DNA of 64,000 bases, taken from the NCBI RefSeq assembly GCF_000314995.1, contig NZ_BAEO01000012.1:62001-126000 (forward strand), in the 5' to 3' direction. Made by a program: the position numbers and the translations under genes. This DNA is from Paraglaciecola arctica BSs20135 (GTDB lineage Bacteria > Pseudomonadota > Gammaproteobacteria > Enterobacterales > Alteromonadaceae). Under the pieces are notes generated by a model. That model did no database searches. It saw only the letters and a program-made list of their open reading frames with translations, and was not told where the DNA came from. Shown piece after piece: positions 37,893-49,080 of this stretch (positions within the stretch are counted from its first letter, which is position 1; each line of letters begins with the position of its first letter).

Positions 37893-39407
37893 ATGTCTTT
37901 AGCAGTCGTTTATTCAAGAGCTAGCGTAGGTATTGATGCACCGCTCATTACTGTTGAAGTGCACTTATCTAACGGCCTTCCCTGCTTTAACCTAGTTGGC
38001 TTACCAGAAGCTTCTGTTCGCGAAGCCAAAGACAGGGTACGCAGTGCTTTAATCAACTCTGGTTTTGAGTTTCCCGCTAAACGTATCACAGTCAATTTAG
38101 CGCCTGCAGACTTGCCCAAAGAGGGCGGACGTTTCGATTTAGCCATTGCCATAGGTATTATCGCAGCAAGTAACCAACTCACCAGTAATCAGCTAGAAAA
38201 TATTGAACTAGTGGGGGAGCTTGCTTTATCTGGAGAGATACGCTCAATAACAGGTGCCTTACCCTTTACTTACGCCTGCTCGCAAGCCAACCGAATAGCA
38301 ATATTACCCGTCGACAACGCAGCTGAGGCGTCGTTAATTAAACACGCCAAAATTGTACCGGCCAATCAATTATTAGATGTATTCCATCATATTGCTGGAC
38401 AACAAACACTTGCTCTATACCAAGCACTGTCTATAGAAAAACATGCTTCCTATGAAAATGATCTACAGGATGTTGTGGGTCAGGCCGCTGGTAAACGTGC
38501 ATTGGAGATTGCCGCTGCTGGTGGCCATAATTTGTTGTTTACCGGGCCACCCGGCACAGGTAAAACTATGTTGGCCAGCAGGCTTATTACTATTCTTCCC
38601 CCCATGACAGATGAAGAAGCTTTAGCATCAGCGGCTATTCATTCGATTGTGGGCAAACCCGTAGATCCTGCGACTTGGAAACAACGAGCTTTTCGACATC
38701 CTCATCACACCAGCTCAGCAGTTGCTTTGGTGGGAGGGGGCAGTATACCAAGACCAGGTGAAATTTCTTTGGCTCACAATGGGGTATTATTTTTGGATGA
38801 ACTCCCGGAATTTGACCGTAAAGTTTTAGATGTTTTACGTGAACCATTAGAGTCCGGCTCAGTCAGTATTTCCAGAGCCGCTAGACAAGCCCAATTTCCT
38901 GCAAGATTCCAATTAGTCGCGGCAATGAATCCTAGTCCAACCGGTAGTTTGAATGATGGGCGCAGCAGTTGTGAACAAATTTTACGTTACCTCAACCGTA
39001 TCTCAGGTCCATTTTTAGACCGTATAGATTTACAAGTAGATGTGCCTAAACTACCCAGTAATGACTTTTCAGAACAGGTGAAAAGTCGTGGTGAAAGTAG
39101 TAAAATCGTGCGAGAAAGAGTTATTCAAGCCCACCTTTTACAACTAAAACGCTGCGGAAAAACCAATGCGCAGCTGGGTAGTAAAGAGGTTGAGAAATAT
39201 TGCAAATTAGAAAAAGCAGAACAGCTATTTCTACAACAAGCAGTAGAAAAATTGGGATTGTCTTTACGCACCTACCACAGGGTACTCAAAGTGGCGCGCA
39301 CCATAGCTGACTTGGCACATAGTTTAGACATTAACCGACAACATTTAGCCGAGGCCCTTAATTACAGGGCATTCGACCGGATGTTGGCACAACTAACTAA
39401 TAATTAG
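37893..39407 (+). CDS. comM: YifB/ComM family Mg chelatase-like AAA+ ATPase
   Basis: This 504-residue protein has an N-terminal ribosomal-S5-like domain (LPCFNLVGLPEASVREAKDRVRSAL; AINFAPADLPKEGG-like), a Mg-chelatase AAA+ core with Walker A TGPPGTGKTMLASRL near residue 215, Walker B GVLFLDELPEF near residue 295, and a C-terminal Mg-chelatase domain (LSLRTYHRVLKVARTIADL). ComM is a branch-migration helicase that helps integrate DNA during natural transformation. The ATG at 37893 follows TGGAG. yifB is also next to the ilv operon in E. coli. Confidence 0.94.
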   Translation: MSLAVVYSRASVGIDAPLITVEVHLSNGLPCFNLVGLPEASVREAKDRVRSALINSGFEFPAKRITVNLAPADLPKEGGRFDLAIAIGIIAASNQLTSNQLENIELVGELALSGEIRSITGALPFTYACSQANRIAILPVDNAAEASLIKHAKIVPANQLLDVFHHIAGQQTLALYQALSIEKHASYENDLQDVVGQAAGKRALEIAAAGGHNLLFTGPPGTGKTMLASRLITILPPMTDEEALASAAIHSIVGKPVDPATWKQRAFRHPHHTSSAVALVGGGSIPRPGEISLAHNGVLFLDELPEFDRKVLDVLREPLESGSVSISRAARQAQFPARFQLVAAMNPSPTGSLNDGRSSCEQILRYLNRISGPFLDRIDLQVDVPKLPSNDFSEQVKSRGESSKIVRERVIQAHLLQLKRCGKTNAQLGSKEVEKYCKLEKAEQLFLQQAVEKLGLSLRTYHRVLKVARTIADLAHSLDINRQHLAEALNYRAFDRMLAQLTNN

Positions 39408-39408
39408 T

Positions 39409-40557
39409 TTAAAGCTGCATTTGTTTGGCAATCATTTCTTTCATGATTTCGGTGGTACCACCGCCAATTGAAAGGATTTTTGCATCACGATATAGTCGCT
39501 CGACAATAGTTCCCTGCATGTATCCCATGCCTCCAAATATCTGCACCGCTTCTCGTGTTGTTTTTTCAGCCACGTCAGTAGCAAAGTTCTTAGCCATTGC
39601 AATTTCTTTGATTGGGGTTTGTTTAGCCTGAATTTTAGCGGCAACACTGTAGGTAAACTCTCTGGCGATTTCTACCTCAGTCGCCATATCGACCAACTTG
39701 TGGCGAATGACTTGATATTTACCGATAGGGCGGCCGAATGCTTCCCGTTGTTTAACATAGTTTAAGGCTTCGTCTAGGGCGAGCTGCGCTGTCATGTAAG
39801 CCATCACACATAAAGATAATCGTTCCCTCATAAAATTGGTGGCAATACATCGAAAACCATCATTTTCAGAACCAATTAAGTTGCTGACAGGAACAAGGCA
39901 ATCTTCAAAAAACAGCTCGGCCGTATCACTAGCATGCCAGCCCATTTTTTTAAGCTTTTTGCCTACAGTAAATCCAGGCGTACCTTTTTCAATTAGCAGA
40001 AGGCTTATTCCACTATATCCATCGCCACCTGTTCGAACCGCAACAGTGTAATAGTCTGCGCGCACACCACTGGTAATAAACATTTTACTACCATTGACCC
40101 GATAATTATCACCTTCTTTAACCGCGCGAGTACGAATATTAGCCACATCGGAGCCAGCGTTGGGTTCGGTGATCGCCAGCGCACATATTTTTTCCCCGCG
40201 AATAACTTCAGGGATCACTTTTTCTTTAAGTTCATCGGAGCCCCAAATCACAATAGGCGGTAATCCAATATCAATAGAGCCTAAACTCGCCACTAATCCA
40301 CCAGAAGTGCTTTTCATCATCGCTTCATTGGAGGCTATTTTCATAAAAATATCGCCTTCACCCGAGCCGCCAAATTCTTCAGGGTAACCTATACCTAAAA
40401 AACCTAACTCACCCGCTTTAGTATAAATTTCTCTAGGAAACTCACACGCCTCCTCCCATTCATCGATAAAAGGGGTGATTTCTTTAGCAAAGAATTTTTC
40501 GATGCTATTTCTAACTTGTTCATGTGTATCGTTAAAGTAGCTAATATTATTCGTCAT
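39409..40557 (-). CDS. Acyl-CoA dehydrogenase
   Basis: This 382-residue FAD enzyme oxidises acyl-CoA to enoyl-CoA. Motifs include ALAITEPNAGSDVANIRTRAV (FAD/substrate contact), MFITSGVRADYYTVAVRTG, REAFGRPIGKYQVIRHKLVDMATEV and the C-terminal QIFGGMGYMQGTIVERLYRDAKILSIGGGTTEIMKEMIAKQM. The start at ATG 40555-40557 follows CAGGGC and gives the usual length of about 380. A palindrome shared with the ligase promoter lies 96 bases upstream, so it is likely controlled by the TetR gene behind it. The chain-length preference is unknown. It converges on comM with one base between the stops. Confidence 0.92.
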   Translation of the reverse strand: MTNNISYFNDTHEQVRNSIEKFFAKEITPFIDEWEEACEFPREIYTKAGELGFLGIGYPEEFGGSGEGDIFMKIASNEAMMKSTSGGLVASLGSIDIGLPPIVIWGSDELKEKVIPEVIRGEKICALAITEPNAGSDVANIRTRAVKEGDNYRVNGSKMFITSGVRADYYTVAVRTGGDGYSGISLLLIEKGTPGFTVGKKLKKMGWHASDTAELFFEDCLVPVSNLIGSENDGFRCIATNFMRERLSLCVMAYMTAQLALDEALNYVKQREAFGRPIGKYQVIRHKLVDMATEVEIAREFTYSVAAKIQAKQTPIKEIAMAKNFATDVAEKTTREAVQIFGGMGYMQGTIVERLYRDAKILSIGGGTTEIMKEMIAKQMQL

Positions 40558-40652
40558 TATGTTATGCCCTGTTTTTATTTTTACATGCTTGAATGATAAG
40601 TGATGAATTGGGTGAGTTTTTAAAGGTGTGTACAATTATGAAGCAACTTACC

Positions 40653-40674
40653 ATACCAAGCAAGCGCTTGGTAT
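40653..40674. promoter_or_regulatory. TetR-type operator before the acyl-CoA dehydrogenase gene
   Basis: ATACCAAGC-AAGC-GCTTGGTAT, a perfect 9-base inverted repeat between the TetR gene and the dehydrogenase start. Its reverse complement shares CCAAGCGCTTGCTT with a second site at 41616-41634 in front of the ligase gene. Confidence 0.7.
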
Positions 40675-40782
40675 TTTGATGTATTCGGTCAAAAAGTAAT
40701 AGAAGGGGTAATTTAAATAGATTTAGCGATGACTGATTTAAAACAAACAAAGTATTTTAAGTCGGTTACACAAACAGCGAAT

Positions 40783-41385
40783 TCACCACTTCACCGCAGT
40801 TGTTAGATAGATTTGCTCTACCAGCCCTTCGAGGGGTAAGTCACCATGTAAGTGATACCAATTAGCAGTTTCAATTAAGGCACCCCGTACAAAATGCCGT
40901 ATAAAAAACGGTTCAACGTTAATATGACCAAGGGACTTGGCTTCGGTATAGATATTTCGATGAAATGCCTCATATTCGCCACGCAGCTTGAGGATTTCGG
41001 ATTGACTCTCGTCGCTCAAAAATCGCCATTCAGCCGATAACAAGGTAAAACCAATGCCATTTAAGCCATGGATAGCTTCCAATTCACATCGCAGCAAAGC
41101 ACGCATCTTATCTTCGCAACTATCTAGATCAGCAATCGTCAATTTCATACGAGCTAAAACAAGGTAAATCGCCTCAAGCATAATAGTGCGTAGGATACTT
41201 TCCTTATTCGCGAAATGATGAAATATACTACCCGATAGTATCCCTACCTCAGCGGCAATATCTCTTACAGTTGTTCGCGAAAAGCCTTTTTGCTTAAACA
41301 ATGCGGCAGAGGCAGCCAATAGTCGCCCCTTTGCGGAGTTGGGCTCTGTGAGTAAACCTTCGCTTACTAGCTGAGGTATAAGCAT
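40783..41385 (-). CDS. TetR family regulator of the acyl-CoA genes
   Basis: This 200-residue protein has an N-terminal helix-turn-helix, GFSRTTVRDIAAEVGILSGSIFHHFANKESILRTIMLEAI (residues 34-74), followed by an all-helical ligand domain. It stands between an acyl-CoA dehydrogenase and an acyl-CoA ligase whose promoters both contain the same palindrome. By analogy with fatty-acid and steroid regulators of this family, the ligand is probably an acyl-CoA; this is inference. AGGA precedes the ATG. Confidence 0.87.
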   Translation of the reverse strand: MLIPQLVSEGLLTEPNSAKGRLLAASAALFKQKGFSRTTVRDIAAEVGILSGSIFHHFANKESILRTIMLEAIYLVLARMKLTIADLDSCEDKMRALLRCELEAIHGLNGIGFTLLSAEWRFLSDESQSEILKLRGEYEAFHRNIYTEAKSLGHINVEPFFIRHFVRGALIETANWYHLHGDLPLEGLVEQIYLTTAVKW

Positions 41386-41900
41386 TGTTTATTCCTAATG
41401 TTAGTCCGTACCAATCGACCACCCCAGCAACGAGGAATATCAACTTAAAATCCAGCGCATTATAACTAACCTCAACAACAAGCGCCAGCCACGCCCAAAG
41501 CGCTAGAGCGGCGAAGTAGGGGCCATAAATGATGTGGGCAAGCTCAATATCCACAATAATTTTAAACGAGTGCATTGACAACCAATCACTCGCTTGTTTA
41601 TTGTAGAAACCAAAAACCAAGCGCTTGCTTTGGTGGAGTGTGTTATTTATTTTTAGAGATTATCAATATTCAAGGGAAGGAATGACAGCAGAATTATCAT
41701 TGAAGTTATGATGCTGGAACATGTAATTGAAGCGAATACCAAAGGCTCCTTGAATCAATCAATGTCGATACTAGTGCCCAAGTGAAATCAAAATAACGGT
41801 TAGCTTTGGTTGCCCCAACAAGTGTTGATGAACAGGAATAAACAATAATTATCTCAAGCAAGTTGTTGATAACTGTGTATCAACCTTTAAGGAGGCAATA
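41386..41900. other. Intergenic region between TetR and acyl-CoA ligase genes
   Basis: About 515 bases. It holds the divergent promoters and one operator (41616-41634). A hydrophobic reading frame runs on the reverse strand across 41294-41620 and into the TetR gene, but it has no family resemblance that I recognise and is treated as chance. The last 20 bases carry AAGGAGG before the ligase start. Confidence 0.5.
41616..41634. promoter_or_regulatory. TetR-type operator upstream of the acyl-CoA ligase
   Basis: ACCAAGCGCTTGCTTTGGT, an imperfect inverted repeat with one extra T. It shares a 14-base block with the operator at 40653-40674 in the opposite orientation. Confidence 0.65.
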
Positions 41901-43496
41901 ATGAAAAGCTCAGTACTAGAACAAAATCTAATTGAACGTGTGGCAATGGGTGATCTATTGCGACGTCGTAGTCGAGACAGTGCGCATCTGCCCGCCCTAA
42001 TAGATTTTCATAAAGGCCAGCGCCGAGAAATAAGCTACGGTGAACTAAACAGTCGGGTCAACCAACTGGCCCATGGTTTTATTTCAAAGGGCCTTAAACA
42101 AGGTGACAAGCTTGCTTTAATTTCGAGTAATCGAAGCGATATGGTTATTGTATATTTTGCTTGTTATAAACTTGGTGTAGTTGTTGTTCCCATAAACTTT
42201 ATGCAAAGTGCCGATGACATCCGTTACAATTTTGAACATAGTGAGAGCGTCGCGATAGTCTACGAAAATACTTTTGCTGAGCTGGTTTTACCCTGTATCA
42301 AAGGCAACGCCAACATTAGGTTTACCACTCAAATCGGGGCAGATAACGGCGACGCAGATTATTCCTTAGACGAATTAATTACCGGCCAAAGCGAGAGTGA
42401 AATTGAAGACCGTATCATTAAAGATCGTGATACCGCACACTTGATTTACACTTCGGGCACAACCTCGAGACCTAAGGCGGTAGAATCCTCCCACCTTGCC
42501 CTAATGTTAGCAGCACTGACCTTCAGCATTGAGTTGGAAGTCGCCAAACAAAATAGATTATTGGTAGTTTTGCCATTGTTTCATTGCGCCGCACTGTCTG
42601 TCATGTTCCCAACCTTATTGCGAAGTGGTTGCGTTGTGATCCACGGGGCTTTCGACCCAATGTCGATTCTTGACAGCATTGAACAGGAAAAAGTAGACAC
42701 TGCTGGGTTTCTTCCGATGATGTGGAATGCCTTACTGGCCACACCTGATATCGAAAGACGTGACTTTCGTCACTTTAAAACGGGTATCTACGCTATGGCA
42801 TCAATGGATGTTCAAATTTTAAATCGAGTCAGAGAAGTCTTTGGATGCCTTATGCATTTAGGTAGCGGACAAACTGAATTTGCCCCTTCAGCTTGTTTAT
42901 ATCGCGATAAAAGTTCGACTGAATTCGACGAAGGTAATTATTGGGGAGTGCCTGTTTGCACTGTAGATCAAGCCATTATCGACGAACACGGCAATGAACT
43001 TCCACAAGGAGAGGTTGGTGAGATTGTATGGCGTGGCGCTCAAGCGATGAGTGGCTATTTCAAGAACCCAGAAGCTTCGGCACAAGCCAGTCAGTTTGGC
43101 TGGCACCACAGTGGTGACCTAGGTTTAATCGATAATGAAGGTCAATTGTTATTTATAGACCGTAAAAAAGACACCATTAAATCCGGTGGTGAAAATGTAT
43201 CATCTCAGAAGGTTGAACAAATTTTGGAATCCTTTGAAGGTGTCATGCAAGCCGCCGCTTTTGGTGTAAGCCATCCCCATTGGAGCGAAGCAGTTTGTGC
43301 CTGTATCATTGCAACTCCTGATGTTGAACTGAATGTGTCCGAAATAGAGCAACACTGCAAGGATCATCTAGGTAAATTCGAAATACCTAAGGCCATTTTT
43401 ATATGCCAAACGTTACCAATGACAAGTACGGGAAAAATTCGTAAAGTAGAATTGCGTCATCAATATAGCGATATATTCAAAGACGCTAAAAGTTAA
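41901..43496 (+). CDS. AMP-dependent acyl-CoA synthetase/ligase
   Basis: This 531-residue adenylate-forming enzyme activates a carboxylic acid as acyl-AMP and then acyl-CoA. The P-loop-like motif LIYTSGTTSRPKAVESSH lies near residue 180, the A5-like region GSGQTEFAP near residue 318, the A8 hinge DRKKDTIKSGGENVSSQKVEQIL near residue 420, and the catalytic Lys in TSTGKIRKVELR near residue 512. Resemblance is to FadD13/CaiC-type ligases; the acid is unknown. Pairing with an acyl-CoA dehydrogenase suggests a catabolic route for a fatty or aromatic side-chain acid. AAGGAGG precedes the ATG. Confidence 0.92.
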   Translation: MKSSVLEQNLIERVAMGDLLRRRSRDSAHLPALIDFHKGQRREISYGELNSRVNQLAHGFISKGLKQGDKLALISSNRSDMVIVYFACYKLGVVVVPINFMQSADDIRYNFEHSESVAIVYENTFAELVLPCIKGNANIRFTTQIGADNGDADYSLDELITGQSESEIEDRIIKDRDTAHLIYTSGTTSRPKAVESSHLALMLAALTFSIELEVAKQNRLLVVLPLFHCAALSVMFPTLLRSGCVVIHGAFDPMSILDSIEQEKVDTAGFLPMMWNALLATPDIERRDFRHFKTGIYAMASMDVQILNRVREVFGCLMHLGSGQTEFAPSACLYRDKSSTEFDEGNYWGVPVCTVDQAIIDEHGNELPQGEVGEIVWRGAQAMSGYFKNPEASAQASQFGWHHSGDLGLIDNEGQLLFIDRKKDTIKSGGENVSSQKVEQILESFEGVMQAAAFGVSHPHWSEAVCACIIATPDVELNVSEIEQHCKDHLGKFEIPKAIFICQTLPMTSTGKIRKVELRHQYSDIFKDAKS

Positions 43497-43505
43497 GTCT
43501 ATGCT

Positions 43506-43532
43506 AGGGGCTTACAGCCCCTTTCATTTTTT
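43506..43532 (+). terminator. Terminator after the acyl-CoA ligase gene
   Basis: AGGGGCT-TAC-AGCCCCT followed by TTCATTTTTT, nine bases past the ligase stop. Confidence 0.88.
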
Positions 43533-43592
43533 GAATAGCTCACGAAACAAAACTTGTATAGCCGGCTCATTGGCTCTTTTTTGTAAACAACA
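43524..43592 (-). pseudogene. Remnant of an ilvY-like LysR gene, 3' end only
   Basis: On the reverse strand a frame ends CCLQKRANEPAIQVLF plus RELFKK and TGA. The first 16 residues match the end of the intact IlvY in this window (CCLQKRADEPAIQALF). Over 48 bases (43545-43592 against 53968-54015) I count 42 identical positions. Further upstream the frame stays open but shows no resemblance to LysR proteins, so only the tail survives. It overlaps the terminator of the ligase gene. Confidence 0.65.
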
Positions 43593-43823
43593 CCAGCTCC
43601 CGAAGGAACTAAAAAACGCATTTGGACTCAGGGAGCAGTTGAAAATTAACTTGTCTATTTTATAAAACCTCTTTGTTATTCGTTGTGAGGTTCGATATTT
43701 TTATATTTAGCGATAGAGACAGTGGACTAACTCCACATTTTTTCCCTTGTCGCTTATCCAATGCCAATAGAAAACCAGACCTGTAATAGTCAATCTCAAT
43801 GATAGGCCAAGAAAGAAACTAGA

Positions 43824-43845
43824 TTCAGCCAAATTAATGGCTGAA
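43824..43845. repeat. Short perfect inverted repeat in decayed region
   Basis: TTCAGCCA-AATTAA-TGGCTGAA, 8-base arms. It lies in the gene-free region 43600-43950, which otherwise shows many stops and no recognised gene. Confidence 0.5.
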
Positions 43846-43950
43846 CACATGGTGGCTATAGCTGCTTAGGGGTTATGCACTTAAACCTTGAAGCTAGGCG
43901 TAACAGCTTAATTTTATTATGATGACTGTCTCACTAATTTGCTAATTGCT

Positions 43951-44117
43951 CTGGTGCAGAAAACTTTGAAACTGCGCTGGCCGCCACGGTAAAAGGTTTA
44001 GAATAACTTAAAAACGAATCAGCCAATTTGTTGTATCACTTGATTGGTTTACTGCAAGCCAGTGACTTGAGTTTAAGTGATGTGGTTGGGGTATTACGCC
44101 GGCATCATAAAAAATAG
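43951..44117 (+). pseudogene. Remnant of hisE (phosphoribosyl-ATP diphosphatase), interrupted
   Basis: The frame reads GAENFETALAATVKGLE, a TAA stop at 44004-44006, then LKNESANLLYHLIGLLQASD and LSLSDVVGVLRRHHKK, ending at TAG 44115-44117. It follows the C-terminal half of HisE/HisIE, whose members have E-ETALAA, EAADLLYHLLVLLQ and a final R-RH. The internal stop and the missing N-terminal half show it is a dead copy. HisE hydrolyses phosphoribosyl-ATP in histidine synthesis; a functional copy must be elsewhere if the cell makes histidine. Confidence 0.72.
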
Positions 44118-44201
44118 CGATAGCGGTGATCCCAATTAGGAAGGAAACAATAGGCTTTTTAAACCAATATCAAGTTATGCGAGATATTCTTACCTATATA
44201 C

Positions 44202-44226
44202 AAAAAGCCCCTTAACTAAGGGGCTT
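44202..44226 (-). terminator. Terminator of the PEP-CTERM gene
   Basis: On the reverse strand AAGCCCCTTA-GT-TAAGGGGCTT is followed by TTTTTG, 30 bases after the stop of the gene at 44257. Confidence 0.85.
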
Positions 44227-44256
44227 AAACATACTTTTTCTTTATTTACATGGAGG

Positions 44257-44850
44257 TTAAACGTTTTTACGACGACGTAGCATGCCAGTTCCAAATAAGG
44301 CTAACCCAAAAATTGCGAGGGTGGAGGGTGCTGATACAGCGTTCACATTTGGAATAAATGCGGTTCCTAAGTTGCTTGATATATTGAGTGTAAAATCCCC
44401 AGCGTCAGTATTTCCAAACCCAGAAGTAACAACATAATAGTTTACCCCTGCTGACAAAGCCACGCCATTAAATCCAGATAATCCTATAACAGGAAAATCA
44501 TCGTTGCCAATAATCACGTTAGTTAATTGATTTAAAGAATCGAAAGAATCTTGATAAAGGAAGAGATAATTATCCCAACTAGCTGGATTATTTGCTGTAG
44601 ATAAAAAATCGTAAGTGGTGCTTACATCGACTTGAAATAAAATAACGTCATAGGCAACTGCAGTTCCAACTCCAGAGACCCCTGTAGGAGGATTGCCAGC
44701 AATAAGACGATTCCAAGTGGGATCACCTAAAGTAGAGCCATTGATACTGATAAATCCGGCTGAGGCAGCAAAAGGTAAGGCTATACTACACACCAAAATG
44801 GTTGCCTTTAACAGTGAACGAAAAGCATTGCATGAATAGATGTTAAACAT
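44257..44850 (-). CDS. PEP-CTERM-type sorted protein
   Basis: This 197-residue secreted protein has a signal peptide (to PFAASA) and a mature beta-rich domain with a DFTLNIS segment near the end. The C-terminus SAPSTLAIFGLALFGTGMLRRRKNV has the three parts of a PEP-CTERM tail: a short motif, a membrane helix and a basic end. The motif here is SAPST in place of the usual PEP. Such proteins are processed by exosortase and often go to the surface or exopolysaccharide matrix. No exosortase gene is in the window. AGGAA precedes the ATG. Confidence 0.8.
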   Translation of the reverse strand: MFNIYSCNAFRSLLKATILVCSIALPFAASAGFISINGSTLGDPTWNRLIAGNPPTGVSGVGTAVAYDVILFQVDVSTTYDFLSTANNPASWDNYLFLYQDSFDSLNQLTNVIIGNDDFPVIGLSGFNGVALSAGVNYYVVTSGFGNTDAGDFTLNISSNLGTAFIPNVNAVSAPSTLAIFGLALFGTGMLRRRKNV

Positions 44851-45256
44851 TGAGTATTCCTACTTATTGATGATTGAAATCAAATAAAAGCATAAATCAC
44901 GCCAACCACACAATAACCATCAATATCAATAACTTAACTAGGGAATAGATTTTATAGTTAACGCTAGTGTAAAATTATCTGACATTCAGAGTGACAAAAA
45001 GATTACTTAACATCAAAGTGATTACCTCAAAAAGCCTTATTTGCCCATAGCTAGGCATTCTAGTAACTAACTACTTATTTTCTTAGTGCGCGCAGCACAT
45101 AAATGTAGCGGTTAAGCTATGTCTTATCCCACAGCGAAAAAAACAAAGCCGATGCTTTATAACCCTTGCAAATAACTCATTCTCAACTTGGGTGTTCCCC
45201 AAACTTCCTTGTGTTTTGGGCTTGTAGTTTTATCCAGAAAGTTTACACTGCTGGCT

Positions 45257-45345
45257 ACTTGTCGGAGTGCCCTCGAGGCTGAGACCGTTATTATACGGGA
45301 TCCGTTGAACCTGATCAGGCTAACACCTGCGTAGGAAACAAAAGT
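45257..45345 (+). ncRNA. TPP riboswitch (THI element)
   Basis: The conserved elements are in order: GGAGTGCC, CTGAGA at 45279-45284, ACCTGATC, CAGGCTAACACCTGCGTAGGAAA. ACTT at the 5' end can pair with AAGT at the 3' end as P1. It lies 142 bases upstream of thiC and should repress the thi operon when thiamine diphosphate is plentiful. The expression platform is not obvious; an AT-rich inverted repeat (GTTTAATA/TATTAAAC, 45354-45388) follows. The rest of 44851-45256 shows no gene. Confidence 0.95.
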
Positions 45346-45475
45346 AACCCATAGTTTAATAGTTAACTTTATTTGTTATATATTAAACTTAAAGCCCCTA
45401 GGTGAATTGGTCATCTAGAGTGCGAATAAATTGGGTTACACAACACTTCTGACAAGCAAATATCCTCTTAACTAA

Positions 45476-47472
<1,997 letters not shown>

Positions 47473-47473
<1 letters not shown>

Positions 47474-49080
47474 TGGGCTCACCCATTAATAAACCTGTAT
47501 CAATGGACCACTTAAGCGACACTCATACTAAACACAGGCCACCGCCCGTCATTTGGTCGGTGGCGGGCAGTGACAGCAGTGGTGGCGCGGGCATACAGGC
47601 AGATATTAAAACAGCCCATGACTTTGGTGTACATGCCGCTACAGTGATCACTGCTGTCACGGCACAAAATAGTCTAAAGGTGAGTCACATTGACGTAGTG
47701 TCTGAGCAGAGTTTTACTCAGCAATTTGCCAGCCTGCGAGAAGACATACCACCAGCTGTTATAAAGATCGGTTTGTTAGCATCTGTTGCCCAAGTTAACA
47801 CTTTAACCACCTTAATATTAAGCTTTACCGCTACCTGTTCTGCTACACAACCCCGTCCCTTTGTTGTTTTAGATCCTGTTCAAGTTGCTTCAACAGGCGA
47901 CGTAATGGCTGGGGAAGATGTCACTGCTGCAATCAAAAATACACTTTTGCCGTTAGTGGACTTACTGACCCCAAATCTAGTGGAGTTAGCTTGTTTAACT
48001 AGCAGTGCCTGTGGCGAGTTAACTAACGGTGGCGATGTAGACGCACAAAAAACAGCGGCAGAATATTTACTCAACCAAGGCTGTAAAGGCATATTAGTCA
48101 AAGGCGGCCACGGCAATAGCCAGTATGCTATCGATAGATATTACGGCGCTGGGCACGCATTTAGTATGAGCTCTATGCGTCGAAACACCCCGCATACACA
48201 TGGCACTGGGTGCACACTATCATCAGCTATCAGTGCAGCAATAGCCAAGGGATATCAATTAGACGATGCTCTTGTTCTAGCCAAGGCCTATGTCAATCAA
48301 GGTATTAGATTAGCCTATCCTTTAGGCCAAGGTACTGGACCTGTAGCACATGGTGGATGGCCTGAGCAGGTGGCTGATTTTCCGGATATCAGCACTATCG
48401 ACAACTCAACGCCTAAACATCAGCAAACAGGATTTTTACCCTGCAACAAGCAGTGGTTGGCTTTATACCCTGTGGTACCAGATGTGAAATGGTTAAGCCG
48501 GTTATTACAAGCGGGAGTCAAAACAATACAATTACGTATTAAAAATCCCGCAGCAGCTGACTTAGAAACTCAAGTTAGTGAAGCCGTGATCTTGGGCCGG
48601 CGCTATCAGGCACAAGTGTTTATCAATGACTACTGGCACCTGGCAATTAAATACCAAGCCTATGGTGTACATTTAGGGCAAGAAGATCTCGCCCTAGCAG
48701 ATTTGCAGGCGATAAAAATAGCGGGTTTACGTTTGGGTATTTCCACTCACGGATATCATGAGTTGCTCATAGCCAAACAGCTCAAACCTTCATACATCGC
48801 CCTTGGACATATCTTTCCAACCCAAACCAAAGAGATGCCGTCTAACCCACAAGGTCTAGATAACCTAAAGCGCTATGTGGGTTTATGTGAAGGTATGCCG
48901 ACTGTGGCTATTGGTGGTATTTCAGAACAAAGAGTGGACGCTGTGCAACAAACTTCGGTTGACGGTATCGCCATGGTGTCTGCTATTTTACAAGCACCCA
49001 ATTGGCAATCGGTAACCCACACACTACTCAAAAAATTACTGCCAACGGCTAATGATTCTGTTGGGGAGGGTCAGCCATGA
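47473..49080 (+). CDS. thiDE: Bifunctional ThiD-ThiE: HMP-P kinase / thiamine phosphate synthase
   Basis: This 535-residue fusion carries out two steps. The N-terminal ThiD half (residues 25-300, starting [22 protein letters not shown], with [16 protein letters not shown] near 245) phosphorylates HMP-P. The C-terminal ThiE half (about 325-525, with [31 protein letters not shown] and VAIGGIS) joins HMP-PP with the thiazole phosphate. The start is taken as the GTG overlapping the thiC stop; an ATG at 47503 is possible. The fusion, not separate genes, is typical of some Alteromonadales. Confidence 0.95.

Noticed and set aside
41294-41620. 108-codon hydrophobic frame on the reverse strand upstream of the TetR gene
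   Set aside because: It overlaps the TetR coding sequence in another frame and ends in low-quality sequence; no recognised homology.
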